Below, in pieces: positions 1 through 9,300 of a DNA stretch of 34,249 nucleotides. Both the position numbers and the translations under genes were made by a program. The notes beneath the pieces were generated by a model. The model saw only the letters and a program-made list of their open reading frames with translations, was not told where the DNA came from and made no database searches. The stretch covers positions 1 through 34,249 of the forward strand of contig JAQTMA010000016.1 in assembly GCA_028714615.1 (NCBI GenBank), read 5' to 3'. This DNA comes from Anaerolineaceae bacterium. Lineage in GTDB: Bacteria > Chloroflexota > Anaerolineae > Anaerolineales > Anaerolineaceae. Every line of letters starts with the position of its first letter. Within the stretch, counting starts at the first letter, position 1.

Positions 1-1440
1 GTCACGCAGGTGGCCGGGGTCATCTACCAGGACACCGTCGGCGGCAATTTTCAATGGATAATCCGCCGGAAGAGCTTGCGGAGCTAAGGGTAAGCCATCA
101 GGTCCTTGGAGCATACCCGGCGAGCAGACTGGCAGCGGGTCGAATGGATCGGGAAGCGGCGGCTGGCGGCTGGGATCGAGCGCCAGCCGCACATCCCAGC
201 GCCCGAAGGCGATGCCGACGCACCAGGAGAGCAAGGCACGGACCATGGCTGTGGAATCAACAAGGGCTGTTTCATCCACATCTTCATCCTCGGCTTCTTC
301 GACTTGATGATCTTGATCTTCACTATCTTGCTCGTGATGTTGATTATTCTGTTCATCTTCTTCGGCCAGCTCAGGAACCCCATAGAGATTTGCGACCAGG
401 ATATCGATTTGATGCTGAATTTCAGCCAGGCTTCTTTGCCTGTTCATCTCTCTTGTGGCTACTTCTGCCGCAGTTGCAGTGATCGTTCTGGTCGCTTGCG
501 CAATCGGGGCAGGAATGGCAGTCGCCGCTGTAGTTGGAACAGCGGGTGTAGTGGCCGAAGCAGGTATAGCTGTGGGAAGATTCAGAAGAAGGATAGACGG
601 AAGCTGAAAGATATGGGTGGTTTCATTGAAGCATGAAACTTGGCGCATCAACCTATAAGCCTCAAAAGCGAGTTCCGATAATCGGCTTGACTCCTCACAA
701 GTCCTAATTGGGACAGGGGTATTTTGGATTATACCGACTTCAAAAGATTGAGCAAGTTCCGTACGAGCTAATTGAATTTGTACGAGACGGAAGAAGGCTC
801 GCGAATTCATCACCGCCAGCAAAGACTGTAACTGATTCGGATCATCTCCATCGACGAACGCGGTTGGGCCTTTATCTGCAAAAATACATCCTTTTGGAAG
901 TATTCGCACACTAAAGCCACTGGTCCGGCGCGGCCATGTCAATCCCGGGGAGAGGTAGGAATTTTCGGGGTGGATAATCCATCCAGTATTACCAGCTAGA
1001 TAAGGATATTGATTCAGTATATATTGTCGAATTTCTTCTGCATCATTCTCCCAATTGATTAGCAAGTGGACATCAGAATAGAAAGGAGAATACTGGCCAC
1101 CTTTGGCAAATGGATACCATCTTCGACCTTTGCCAACTTTCGTCGCCAATACTTCCCACCAGATTCGTAAGAAGCGAAAATCATTTTTACTAGATGCCCC
1201 ATGTTGAACGGTGACACCCGATGAAGAAATTGATGGCAACTTACGAAATAATTGGCGCAATACATCACCCACCCAATATGCAAACGGTGATCCAGTAATG
1301 GATGAAAAGTGTGCAGGATCCACATGATAAGTGTCTGGGGTGAGATCACCTCGGTTGAGTGAGGTCATCTGGCGGTGTAGGTCCTCGCCCTTGGCTTCGA
1401 TGGGGGAGGTGAGGAGGCGGAAGAAGATGGAGTTATTCAT
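1..1440 (-). CDS. PglX-type adenine methyltransferase 2, C-terminal half (partial, runs off the window)
   Basis: Reading the minus strand from the ATG at 1440-1438 gives 480 codons with no stop down to base 1, so the gene continues outside the window. It begins with FFRLLTSPIEAKG, then SITGSPFAYWVGDVL (about residue 50), then NDFRFLRIWWEV and WYPFAKGGQYSPF. This is the layout of the C-terminal, target-recognition half of PglX and related large Eco57I-like methyltransferases. It has no methyltransferase motif I or NPPY/F motif; those are in the separate gene at 2073-3968. Later come an Ala/Thr-rich stretch, a very acidic stretch (about 271-366) and LLSWCVGIAFGRWDVR, typical of long members of the family. 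The start overlaps the preceding gene by 8 bases (ATGAATAA), with GGAG 7 bases upstream. The frame is open upstream only to a stop near 1468, so it cannot reach the N-terminal half directly. Family assignment is confident; which DNA site it recognises is unknown. Confidence 0.85.
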   Translation of the reverse strand, partial: MNNSIFFRLLTSPIEAKGEDLHRQMTSLNRGDLTPDTYHVDPAHFSSITGSPFAYWVGDVLRQLFRKLPSISSSGVTVQHGASSKNDFRFLRIWWEVLATKVGKGRRWYPFAKGGQYSPFYSDVHLLINWENDAEEIRQYILNQYPYLAGNTGWIIHPENSYLSPGLTWPRRTSGFSVRILPKGCIFADKGPTAFVDGDDPNQLQSLLAVMNSRAFFRLVQIQLARTELAQSFEVGIIQNTPVPIRTCEESSRLSELAFEAYRLMRQVSCFNETTHIFQLPSILLLNLPTAIPASATTPAVPTTAATAIPAPIAQATRTITATAAEVATREMNRQRSLAEIQHQIDILVANLYGVPELAEEDEQNNQHHEQDSEDQDHQVEEAEDEDVDETALVDSTAMVRALLSWCVGIAFGRWDVRLALDPSRQPPLPDPFDPLPVCSPGMLQGPDGLPLAPQALPADYPLKIAADGVLVDDPGHLRD

Positions 1441-2071
1441 CAAAATGCTCCGGATGTTCTTTCCAGATCATGTATTGAAATAATGTCCCTGGAAAAAAGT
1501 ATCTTTCGCCCGATTTTGGATCTGGGTAATCATTTATCCGCTGTCGAATAAATTCATCAGCTTGATTCAGGGTGATAGCTTTCCAATCCGAAGATCGAAG
1601 TATGTTTCGATTGTGCGGTAGCATGCAGAACAGGACTTTCATGAATATGATATTCATTCCAGGAAATTCGAATTCCTGAGTGCCTGATAACCCTGCAATA
1701 ATATCATCTATATATTTGTGATCCACCAATCCAATGCGATTAATGGCAACACGTAAGCGTTCTTCTGAAAATGCAGCCTGAATTTTACCTTCGGTTACGG
1801 ATGGGCTGCCTTTTACTTCGACGATCATGCCGATCGATTTTCCTCGATAGTTATTCAGCCAGGCATCATCTTCTAACTCACGTTCACCTTCCTTTCCCGT
1901 AAAGATGCTTTCATAATAATAGGCCGGCCGGATAGCCAGGATATCAGCATCAGCGTTGTAACGTCCATTCTGATCGCGATAGGGTAGACGATGATAGACA
2001 TAATTGGCGAGCGGGAAAAATCCATTCAAGCGCAAATACCAATACGCCATCTCTTCTGCATAATTGGCCAT
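1433..2071 (-). CDS. PD-(D/E)XK nuclease-like protein lying between the halves of methyltransferase 2
   Basis: This 212-residue protein starts at ATG 2071-2069. That start is preferred over a longer frame because GGGAGGA lies just upstream, inside the last codons of the methyltransferase N half, which stops at 2073. The sequence shows NADADILAIRP (D41, D43) and then GMIVEVKGSPS with E85-x-K87. This spacing of an acidic residue, then E-x-K on a beta strand, is typical of restriction-endonuclease-fold nucleases, although the overall family is not one I recognise by name. Aromatic-rich N-terminal text (EEMAYWYLRLNGFF) is also seen in small DNA-associated proteins of defence loci. Its stop codon overlaps the start of the methyltransferase C half by 8 bases, so translation is probably coupled. 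It may be a nuclease partner of the split methyltransferase; this is inferred from position and motif only. Confidence 0.7.
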   Translation of the reverse strand: MANYAEEMAYWYLRLNGFFPLANYVYHRLPYRDQNGRYNADADILAIRPAYYYESIFTGKEGERELEDDAWLNNYRGKSIGMIVEVKGSPSVTEGKIQAAFSEERLRVAINRIGLVDHKYIDDIIAGLSGTQEFEFPGMNIIFMKVLFCMLPHNRNILRSSDWKAITLNQADEFIRQRINDYPDPKSGERYFFPGTLFQYMIWKEHPEHFDE

Positions 2072-2072
2072 T

Positions 2073-3968
2073 TCATCCTCCCTTACGTAAAACGTACGCC
2101 GCTGTCTCAACCATTGCCGTATCCAGCACCCCATAACCCAGGTCTGCCAGGGTCACCAACGTGCATTCCTTCAGGAGGATCTCCTCTCTCCAGACTTGGA
2201 ACGTCTTCAGGAAGAACCCTGAACGGCTGGTGATCGCGCCTAACATCCCACCTGGGCGGAGGAATTCCAGCCCACGCTCGACGAAAGCTGCGTACAGGTC
2301 ATTCTTGGTGCGCGGATATGCACGGCTAATGTATTCTCTGCTCCCCAGGCTTGGTGCGCCAAAGGGTGGATTCATCAATACCACATCAAATGGGCGCATC
2401 AGTAAATCTACGAAGGCAAAACCCTCGAGCGCGTCGTGAGAGAACAACCTCCGCAATACCCCCGTATCAATTGCGGTTTGTTCAGCATATCGGTGAAGAG
2501 CTTCCAGAACCCGTTCTTCTGCCTGGTCCCAGAACTCTCCATCGGTTTCGTCGGATAATCCAAGTTTACCTATAGGCAGGTTGTCGCCGGAGAGTAGTAG
2601 CTGGACCGGTTCTGGGGCTTCTAATAGAGTGCGGTGGGCAGCGTGGATTTCGGCGCGGATCTCTTGCTCAATCTTGAGCAGGCTGCCAATCTCATCAGCG
2701 CTTTTCATCCGTTCCCAGGCTGCTCGGACGATTTTCCCGAGCACCACCGGTTGGAGGTCGCGCAGAAACTCACCCAATAGCTCATACTCGCCAGGCATCG
2801 GCTCTGCGCACACCACGTTAACCCGTTGAACTCGCGGTCGCTTGTACGACGAAAGCCCCATCTCACCCCATGCGCGCTGAGAACGCAGCCATAAAGCCAG
2901 GGATGCAATCTGGGTAGCGCGCAGGTCGATATCAATCCCATATAAATTATTCTCAAGGATCAGGCTGGGGACCGTCTGAGCGAAAGCGGCTGGGTCAGGG
3001 TATTCTTTCCGCAGGCCGGGACCCAAGTCAGGGTCAGTATAGGCTTCCTGATAGATGATGGTGAGCAAGTCAAAACAAAACAAAAGGAAATGGCCGCTGC
3101 CGCAGGCTGGGTCCAGGATGCGCAGAGAACGCGGGTCGCGTTTGCCGCGAGCGGGAATCGGAACATCTGGGGGGTGCAGTAGATAACCAGCCTCTTGGGC
3201 TAAGCGGGTATCCCCCTGGCGCATTTCGTACCACATGCGCCCCAACGTGTTCTCGGCCAGGAAAGCCACCACATAGCGAGGAGTATAAAACTGGTTGCGG
3301 AACGCCAGCTCGTTGCTATTCTGCGGCGCTGATGAGGCCTTACGGGCCTCATCGCGCATCTCTGGAGGTGTGAAATACTGGTAGATCCAGCCGATGGTCT
3401 CATCCTGAGCCCAGGCGGGTTCCAGATCGGGCTGGTTGAGCTGGTCCAACACCTGCGCCAGGCAGGTGGGGCTAGGAAACAGGGTGGAAGTTGGCAGGGA
3501 CCGGTCAAATAGTACGCCCAATACGCAGGCCAGATCGTCGAACAGCAATTCGATGTACAAGCGGTAGCCGCCATCGGGTAAAGATCGGATGGCCTCCGGA
3601 GAGATCAGGGCAAATTGAGTGAACCCCTTTGAGGTGATACCGCAGCCAATGGATTCTTGGATCAGACCACGAGAAGGATGCTCCATCAGTTTGAGAGCTG
3701 CCAATCGATTGAGAGAGGTGAATGCGCTCTCACGGATATAACGCTCGAGCGCCTGATCGAACCCCTGCCCCTGGGCAATCTCATGCCGCAGCGCAGCCGC
3801 TATCTGGGCCCGGTCTGAGCCGGATATAGTTCCACCTGCCAGGCCGGCGGGATCCATCCCAGCCAGAATGGCATATTGCCCTTCCAGTTGCAGGCGGAAA
3901 TCTACCTCGAGCAGCTTACGGCAGGCGGTGATGATCAGGCGAAGGGTGTTGCGGAGAGATGAGTCCAT
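2073..3968 (-). CDS. PglX-type adenine-specific DNA methyltransferase 2, N-terminal catalytic half
   Basis: The protein has 631 residues. A helical N-terminal region is followed by FRNQFYTPRYVVAFLAENTL (about 223-242), then the SAM-binding motif LDPACGSGHF (about 285-294), a helical insert, and the catalytic NPPFG at 533-537. These are the order and spacing of N6-adenine gamma-type methyltransferases of the Eco57I/PglX group. It ends abruptly at ETAAYVLRKGG, where homologous single-chain enzymes would continue into the recognition half. Here that half is a separate gene at 1-1440. The ATG at 3968 follows the stop of the upstream gene (3972) by 3 bases. Its place, after brxC and its accessory genes, matches the usual position of pglX in type 6 BREX. 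Sequence-specific adenine methylation of host DNA in BREX is the expected role, acting with its C half. The pglX symbol is withheld because this is one of two PglX-like enzymes and is incomplete on its own. Confidence 0.85.
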   Translation of the reverse strand: MDSSLRNTLRLIITACRKLLEVDFRLQLEGQYAILAGMDPAGLAGGTISGSDRAQIAAALRHEIAQGQGFDQALERYIRESAFTSLNRLAALKLMEHPSRGLIQESIGCGITSKGFTQFALISPEAIRSLPDGGYRLYIELLFDDLACVLGVLFDRSLPTSTLFPSPTCLAQVLDQLNQPDLEPAWAQDETIGWIYQYFTPPEMRDEARKASSAPQNSNELAFRNQFYTPRYVVAFLAENTLGRMWYEMRQGDTRLAQEAGYLLHPPDVPIPARGKRDPRSLRILDPACGSGHFLLFCFDLLTIIYQEAYTDPDLGPGLRKEYPDPAAFAQTVPSLILENNLYGIDIDLRATQIASLALWLRSQRAWGEMGLSSYKRPRVQRVNVVCAEPMPGEYELLGEFLRDLQPVVLGKIVRAAWERMKSADEIGSLLKIEQEIRAEIHAAHRTLLEAPEPVQLLLSGDNLPIGKLGLSDETDGEFWDQAEERVLEALHRYAEQTAIDTGVLRRLFSHDALEGFAFVDLLMRPFDVVLMNPPFGAPSLGSREYISRAYPRTKNDLYAAFVERGLEFLRPGGMLGAITSRSGFFLKTFQVWREEILLKECTLVTLADLGYGVLDTAMVETAAYVLRKGG

Positions 3969-3971
3969 TAC

Positions 3972-4856
3972 CTAATAATCCCTTCGAAATGGATCATCAC
4001 TTTTATATCTCGGAATCCAACTCTCAAGATCTACTTCTCTTCGAATTACCTCGTCTGGATTTTCCCATCCTATACTACCGACTACGTCTTTCCAGTCGGC
4101 ATAACAATGGGATTCAATGGGTGAATTTCCGAATGTAAACCAAGCACCAGGATCGACATCAGGAAGCCAAATAAGTTCATCAAAATGACGTTTCCCAAGA
4201 CCGCGGTCAAATGCGCTAGCTCTAATTTGCCTACAAGCGATTTGTCGGACCAGGGAATCTTGAATATACTCATCTCCAGTGACAATCACAATACATTTTG
4301 TGGTATTCTCAGCCGACCAATTACGATACTTTTGATTTTTTGTGCGAAGTGCATCCCAAAAAAAGTACCAGGCGGGATCACTCAAACGACTATGAATATC
4401 ATCTAGATCTCCATAAGGAGATGTCTCCCTTTTAGTTTTGTCTTTTTGCGCCTTCACTTGGTCAGCAAGGGAGCCACTGATTCTCGTTACTTGAAACGCA
4501 AAAGATCGCGAACATTTTAAAGCTGTATAGTCAGCAACTACTCTTACTTTTTGAATACTGGTGAAACCTTCTCGATATAGTTGATCCAAGACCCGGATTT
4601 CTGCCCAGACATCCAATAGCCGTCGGTCGAGTTCGCTTGGCTCGTCGATATCACCAACCTCACTAACTATTGCTTGTGTTTGCCCAAGGTGCTCAATTCG
4701 CGCCAGCCTGGATTCAAAAGTGTCTGGATCCATTGCATACAGATAGAATCGGCCAGCGAATTCATTATTTTCTCTAGCCTCAATCAACCTCTTAAGGTAG
4801 CGCAGGAAGTATTTCTTCAACAACGGTGCTTTGTCTACTTTGGTGAGTTCTATCAT
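3972..4856 (-). CDS. Uncharacterised 294-residue protein of the BREX operon
   Basis: I do not recognise this family. The protein is soluble-looking, with no signal peptide or membrane segment, and is rich in charged and aromatic residues. Visible segments are a basic, helical start (KKYFLRYLKRLIEARE), a middle part with VRVVADYTALKC and SFAFQVTRISG that could be a beta core with an acidic residue, CIVIVTGDEYIQDSL, and a C-terminal part rich in Trp and Asp (FDELIWLPDVDPGAWFTFG). The D...QVT arrangement faintly resembles a degenerate PD-(D/E)XK strand pair, but I would not call it a nuclease. There is no clear ribosome-binding site before the ATG at 4856. The gene upstream ends 35 bases away and the methyltransferase N half starts 3 bases after this stop, so it is in the operon. 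Being next to a nuclease-like and a HEPN gene suggests an effector or sensor role, which is inference. Confidence 0.6.
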   Translation of the reverse strand: MIELTKVDKAPLLKKYFLRYLKRLIEARENNEFAGRFYLYAMDPDTFESRLARIEHLGQTQAIVSEVGDIDEPSELDRRLLDVWAEIRVLDQLYREGFTSIQKVRVVADYTALKCSRSFAFQVTRISGSLADQVKAQKDKTKRETSPYGDLDDIHSRLSDPAWYFFWDALRTKNQKYRNWSAENTTKCIVIVTGDEYIQDSLVRQIACRQIRASAFDRGLGKRHFDELIWLPDVDPGAWFTFGNSPIESHCYADWKDVVGSIGWENPDEVIRREVDLESWIPRYKSDDPFRRDY

Positions 4857-4891
4857 TATTGTTTCACTATAGAAAATTTAGATGGGTAGCG

Positions 4892-5500
4892 TTACGATGG
4901 GCTGACTTGATAGGCCCGAAGACAATGACCAGATGGTAAATCGCTCACGAATAACCCAGTCACCTTACAGGGTATGAATAGGTTCCCGATAACTCCTCGA
5001 AATGTGGCTGACTGACTTTGGACCGAATTGATTGTAAGATCGTACTGCTCATTCTTTCTCAAACTCCAAAAACGGGTCCATCCATTTGTCGGATTGCGCA
5101 AATAGCTGGCCATTTCTTCACTCGTGCAGTAGATGAAATATCGAACGTTTGTAATATTCTCGGGGATATGAGCAAGTCGGAAAAGATCTTTGAAAACAGC
5201 ACCGGCTTTCTGTGTCCGCGGCAGGTTGCGCTGGCTGGGTATTGCCCGGTCATACTTGAATTCAAATGCGGCAGATTGTCGCCCTGGAACTGCGCGAACT
5301 AGAAGGTCAATCTCGGCTCCGGAGATGGTTGGATGAGGAAGCTCTAGCCATACATCGCTATGTATGCAGAACCCGGTCTGCACTAAAGCTAGGAAAAATG
5401 AATACCGAATGGAATCTTCTGAGGTGGGGGCAACTGCCATAAACCGCTCTTCGAGCAGCTTCCCAAAGCAAGATAATACTTCCTCGATCGGTGGGAACAT
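4892..5500 (-). CDS. PD-(D/E)XK nuclease-like protein in the brxC-methyltransferase cassette
   Basis: This 202-residue protein starts at ATG 5500 with a strong ribosome-binding site (AAGGAG, 5 bases upstream), placed after the TAA of the HEPN gene at 5509. Residues 61-83 read GAEIDLLVRAVPG followed by AAFEFKYDRA. D65 and the E80-x-K82 pair form a clear PD-(D/E)XK signature on neighbouring beta strands, as in Holliday-junction resolvase-like and restriction-type nucleases. The RYSFFLALV and VWLELPHP text before it is consistent with the first helix and strand of that fold. No HNH or GIY-YIG motif is present. The C-terminal 90 residues are unassigned. The compact size and operon position suggest a DNA-acting accessory of the BREX locus. 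Alternatively it could be a catalytically inactive, sequence-binding member of the fold. Confidence 0.65.
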   Translation of the reverse strand: MFPPIEEVLSCFGKLLEERFMAVAPTSEDSIRYSFFLALVQTGFCIHSDVWLELPHPTISGAEIDLLVRAVPGRQSAAFEFKYDRAIPSQRNLPRTQKAGAVFKDLFRLAHIPENITNVRYFIYCTSEEMASYLRNPTNGWTRFWSLRKNEQYDLTINSVQSQSATFRGVIGNLFIPCKVTGLFVSDLPSGHCLRAYQVSPS

Positions 5501-5508
5501 TAGGCTCC

Positions 5509-6312
5509 TTATATAAGGGTTGCCTGATACTCGTTGATTTTCTCGATTACAAGCTCATCCATCGCCAGGCATATGTGATGTAACGTATCCACCGCCTGTC
5601 GCGTCCAAGAATAAGTAATTTCCTGGGCATCACCATCAGGGTTTTCCTGGCATCGATCAGCTCGATGAACAATATCGTTTCGTCTTCTTACTGCTTCATC
5701 CAGTAAATTCATCAGGTCTTTCTTATCCCGATTCAGATGATCAGCAATTTGACCCCAGGGCTTTGACAAGCCTAGAAGCCTACAGACAACATGAGCACCC
5801 TTGCGAGAACTAAGATAGCTAAAATTGGAAAGCCCCAGGATTTTGTTCGAGATATATTCAGCGGCATTGGTGTCATTGATCAACCTTAGGGTCTCATCAA
5901 TCGAGAATGTCAGGCCCTGTAAATACTCGGCAACACCAGCATCATCCCTTGGAACGAAATCCCGCCCGACCACACGAATTACGATCGGCAGGTTAGTCCG
6001 CAGCAAGGCTGGAAGATAAGTGTCAAGGGCTGTGCAAGAAGCTACGATTGCCTGTCGTAAGAGGTGACATAGGGTAGATCGACGTAGTGTGGAGCGGGGT
6101 ATTTGTTCCTCATTGAGGATTAGCCCGAGAAAGAGTTCGTTGTATACAAGGACAAGATCATCACCTTTCTCCTTATCGACAATGGGCCGTAATGAATCGA
6201 CAATCTGTCCTTCAGTTAGGAGCCGATCGTTTGTGTCTAACATCAGGTAAACTCGCAGCAGAAGTTCTGCCGGGCGGATGTTATCCTCGAAGGTCTGCCT
6301 CGGGCTAGGCAT
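5509..6312 (-). CDS. HEPN-domain protein (RiboL-PSP-HEPN-like)
   Basis: The protein has 267 residues. The C-terminal half carries EAVRRRNDIVHRAD, in which R211 and H216 form the R-x4-6-H motif (with N after R) of HEPN RNases. The surrounding sequence (CTALDTYLPALL near 93-104, LLDEAVRRRNDIVHRAD, and the helical tail WTRQAVDTLHHICLAMDEL) is the helical layout of HEPN families annotated as RiboL-PSP-HEPN in defence and stress loci. Known HEPN proteins often cleave RNA when activated and frequently pair with a nucleotidyltransferase antitoxin. No such antitoxin gene is adjacent here. The gene begins 6 bases after the brxC stop (6319), with a weak GGAG about 10 bases upstream, so it is expressed with brxC. 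I infer an abortive-infection-type RNA-cleaving accessory controlled by the BREX operon. A purely structural HEPN is the alternative. Confidence 0.75.
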   Translation of the reverse strand: MPSPRQTFEDNIRPAELLLRVYLMLDTNDRLLTEGQIVDSLRPIVDKEKGDDLVLVYNELFLGLILNEEQIPRSTLRRSTLCHLLRQAIVASCTALDTYLPALLRTNLPIVIRVVGRDFVPRDDAGVAEYLQGLTFSIDETLRLINDTNAAEYISNKILGLSNFSYLSSRKGAHVVCRLLGLSKPWGQIADHLNRDKKDLMNLLDEAVRRRNDIVHRADRCQENPDGDAQEITYSWTRQAVDTLHHICLAMDELVIEKINEYQATLI

Positions 6313-6318
6313 ATAGGG

Positions 6319-9300
6319 TTACTCCAGGATAACCTTGGCACCGGAGGCGACGAGCTTCAACAGGTACTCGCGAAGCTCGTCGACGACCTGTTTTACATCT
6401 TCTGCGTTCTCAATGGTCTGGCCCCAATTGACGACATCTGACAGACGGACATGCTCGATCTTCTCCTCTGGGGCCACCAGGTCTTGGACTCGCCGAATAG
6501 CCGTCTTCCGAAGCCCCTCTACCGCAGCCATATCGGATTCCATTTGGGGCATGCTTGCCCCACACACTTTACAGGTGAGTTGACCGCCTCCTAGAAGGTT
6601 CTCCTGACAGGCACGGCTCTGCAAAGGAGCAAGAATACTCTCCTGAGTTGATGTTAGGGCACCCGGCTGGGTTGGGTCAGAGATCTGCGCCCACTCAGAC
6701 ATTCCCTTGATGATCTCGATGGCAGCTTGGTACGCTTTGGTGCGTTCGGCATGCTTCTCATTGTATAGATTCTGGTAGGTATTTTCGACTTTAGCAATCA
6801 CCTGGTCCACCTTGGCAGTGAACCGATAGTATGAACCATCTTGGAGCAGGGATTTAAGCTCTTTAACCTCCGTCTCCAATTCCGGAGCAGCACCGCGCTC
6901 TGAAAGAAGTGGCCATACCTGGTTCACCGAGAGGCGTGCCCTGTGAAGACGATTTAAGCCAGCTTCATTGGTCGCCACACGAATTTCACCCACCTGCTGG
7001 CGCTGCTTTTTGAAGCTTTCCCCTTCCCCTTCCAGGATGTTGACGACATCATCCGAAGCGCCCTGCAATATGGTGCTTAGACCACTGCGATACTCCTCAA
7101 GGAGGTTAACAACCGGGATGGCATTAGCTTTCACCGTCGCTTCAACCGGGAGCAGCGCTTCCATCTCAGCTCGGGCAAGCTTTTGGAACGCTTGGGCGAC
7201 GGCGGCTTCGTCAACGTCCACCTCTTCACCGGTTAGCTCTTCATAGCGTTTAGCAGCAGCCACCAGGGTGTGCAGGTCTGGTGCTTTGCGCGGGGCAAAA
7301 GAGGCGGACCGGAAGGCATTCGTCGTGCTGAAAGCGGAGCGGATCTGGGCATCTAGATGGTTCCGGAAACGCCGACCCTGGTAGGTTACCTCGATCACCC
7401 CACCCCGCAGCAGGCTGGCCATAACCAACCAAAGGACTTCTCGTTCCCACCCATAGGGCAGGTCGCTAAAACGGTCTTCCAGCATTCGGCCGGTAACCTT
7501 ATTGCCATAAGAATGCTCGGCCTGCAAATAGGTCATCACCTCATTGGCGATAGGAGCTTTCGAATTGATGACGTATTTACTATCTTGCGATATAACCAGT
7601 CCAAAACCATCCGTTGTGTAAAATACTGTAGAAAGACCGCTCAAGTTGGCAGCCTTCAGGATTTCGTCAGCTTCGGTGCCTTTGATCGGGCGGTTGCCCA
7701 TGCTCAGCTTGCTGTAAAGCTGGGGAACGGCATAATCGAGCATTTTCTTGATGATTTCTGAGGCTTTTTCTCCCAGGTCTGGCCCAGGTTTATGGACGCC
7801 ATCAAAGAACCCCGTGCCGGCCTGAATTGCTTCAGTTATCAGGCGTTTAAGGGTTTCTTGGCGCTTGGACACATCTAATTTCTCGTTCGCCAGGCTGGGG
7901 GCTTCATCTGGAGAAATCTTATTCTGGGCACGAAGCTGCTCGTACTTCCCGATCATCTGTTGTGATCGGTAAAGCTCGACCACCTGGTCGTCAATCTCAT
8001 CATTCGAACTGAAGACCCAATAGACTTGAGTCTTCTTATCCCGGCTCAGTTTGCGGACATCTTCACAGAGGCCTGCAAATTCCTTTTGGCTGTCGGCCAG
8101 GCGTAACTCGACCGGAATATCTCCTTGCGTAAGCGTGCGACCCTCCCAACCGACGCCGAGCCGGAAGGTACGTTTCTGGAGCTGGTAGCGGCTGAGCCCT
8201 GGTTCGGTAAAGGTCGTGCGCAGCCGGTCCTCCCAGATCTCCTTGCGATCTTTCGGGAATGGGCTATGGGTATTACGTTCGGTTGACCAGCTCTTCTCCT
8301 GGTCGGTCAACAGTTTCCAGCCATCTTCCGTCTGGCGGATGAACTGCTTCTCAGAAAGAAGCTGAATTGCACGCCCAACATCCTCGAGAGGGGAGCCGGC
8401 ATCCAACGAGCTATAAAGCAGGGCCGCCAAGTTCCGTTCGGTGCGCGGCAGACCACGTACGTACTCGAGCAGGGTAATCGCTTTCGCGGTACGAATTGGC
8501 CAGGGATCGTCCGGCCAAAGTGTCTGGATGGCGGCAATATCCCGCAGGCGCTCGGATGGCAGGTTGCCCTCGACCAGGTCATAGATTTTGTCGAGGGTGA
8601 CGAGCTCCCCAACCACAGCATCCGCCAAGCGGGTCCGATTGCTCACCAGCATCTCATAAGCCTGTTTGATGATCGTACGGTTGCTGCCACCGATCTGACG
8701 GGGGGCGCCGGGTTGCAGGCGCATCCCCGAGATGATATCGATCGATAACTCGACGAAATGGGGCAGATAAGGATAGAACTGGACAAAGTCCTCCTCGGAG
8801 ACGTCAAACTTAATTTGCGACCGTTCTGGCTTGGTGTGGGTGGCAAGCTGCCCTGAACACTTCCTATAAAGGTCGCGCAAAATCGCTTCAGCCTCGGGCC
8901 GTTTGCTTAAAACGCGCTTGGTCGCAACCTCGCGGATATCGGATGGGGCCATATCGATCCGGTAATGGAATCGGTCTTGCAAGACGGCCAGCTGCAAGCG
9001 TTTATCGCCAATGGCGGAAACGACCTCTTCTAATTTTTCCTGAGAAGTGACGACGATCCAGACGGGCGCCACTGCTTTTCCTGCCAGTACCCGGTTTTTA
9101 CTCTCCTGGCCGAAGTGCTCTACCACAGCACGCAGGTTGTCGATTTTTTCAAAACTGCGCGCAACGTATTGTCCGACCTCGTCGACGATAAACATAATGG
9201 CACGCTTTGGCTCGCGCCGTGCAGATAGCTCGAAGGTGCGGTCCACCAGCATACGGATGGTGATATCCGTTTGCGTGTGCAGTGACTGTGCCCAGGAATC

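Noticed and set aside
54..914. Three plus-strand open frames (54-482, 106-636, 708-914) that look like small genes
   Set aside because: They overlie the open minus-strand methyltransferase C half, whose translation matches a known family over its whole length; the plus frames give low-quality, Arg- and His-rich text.
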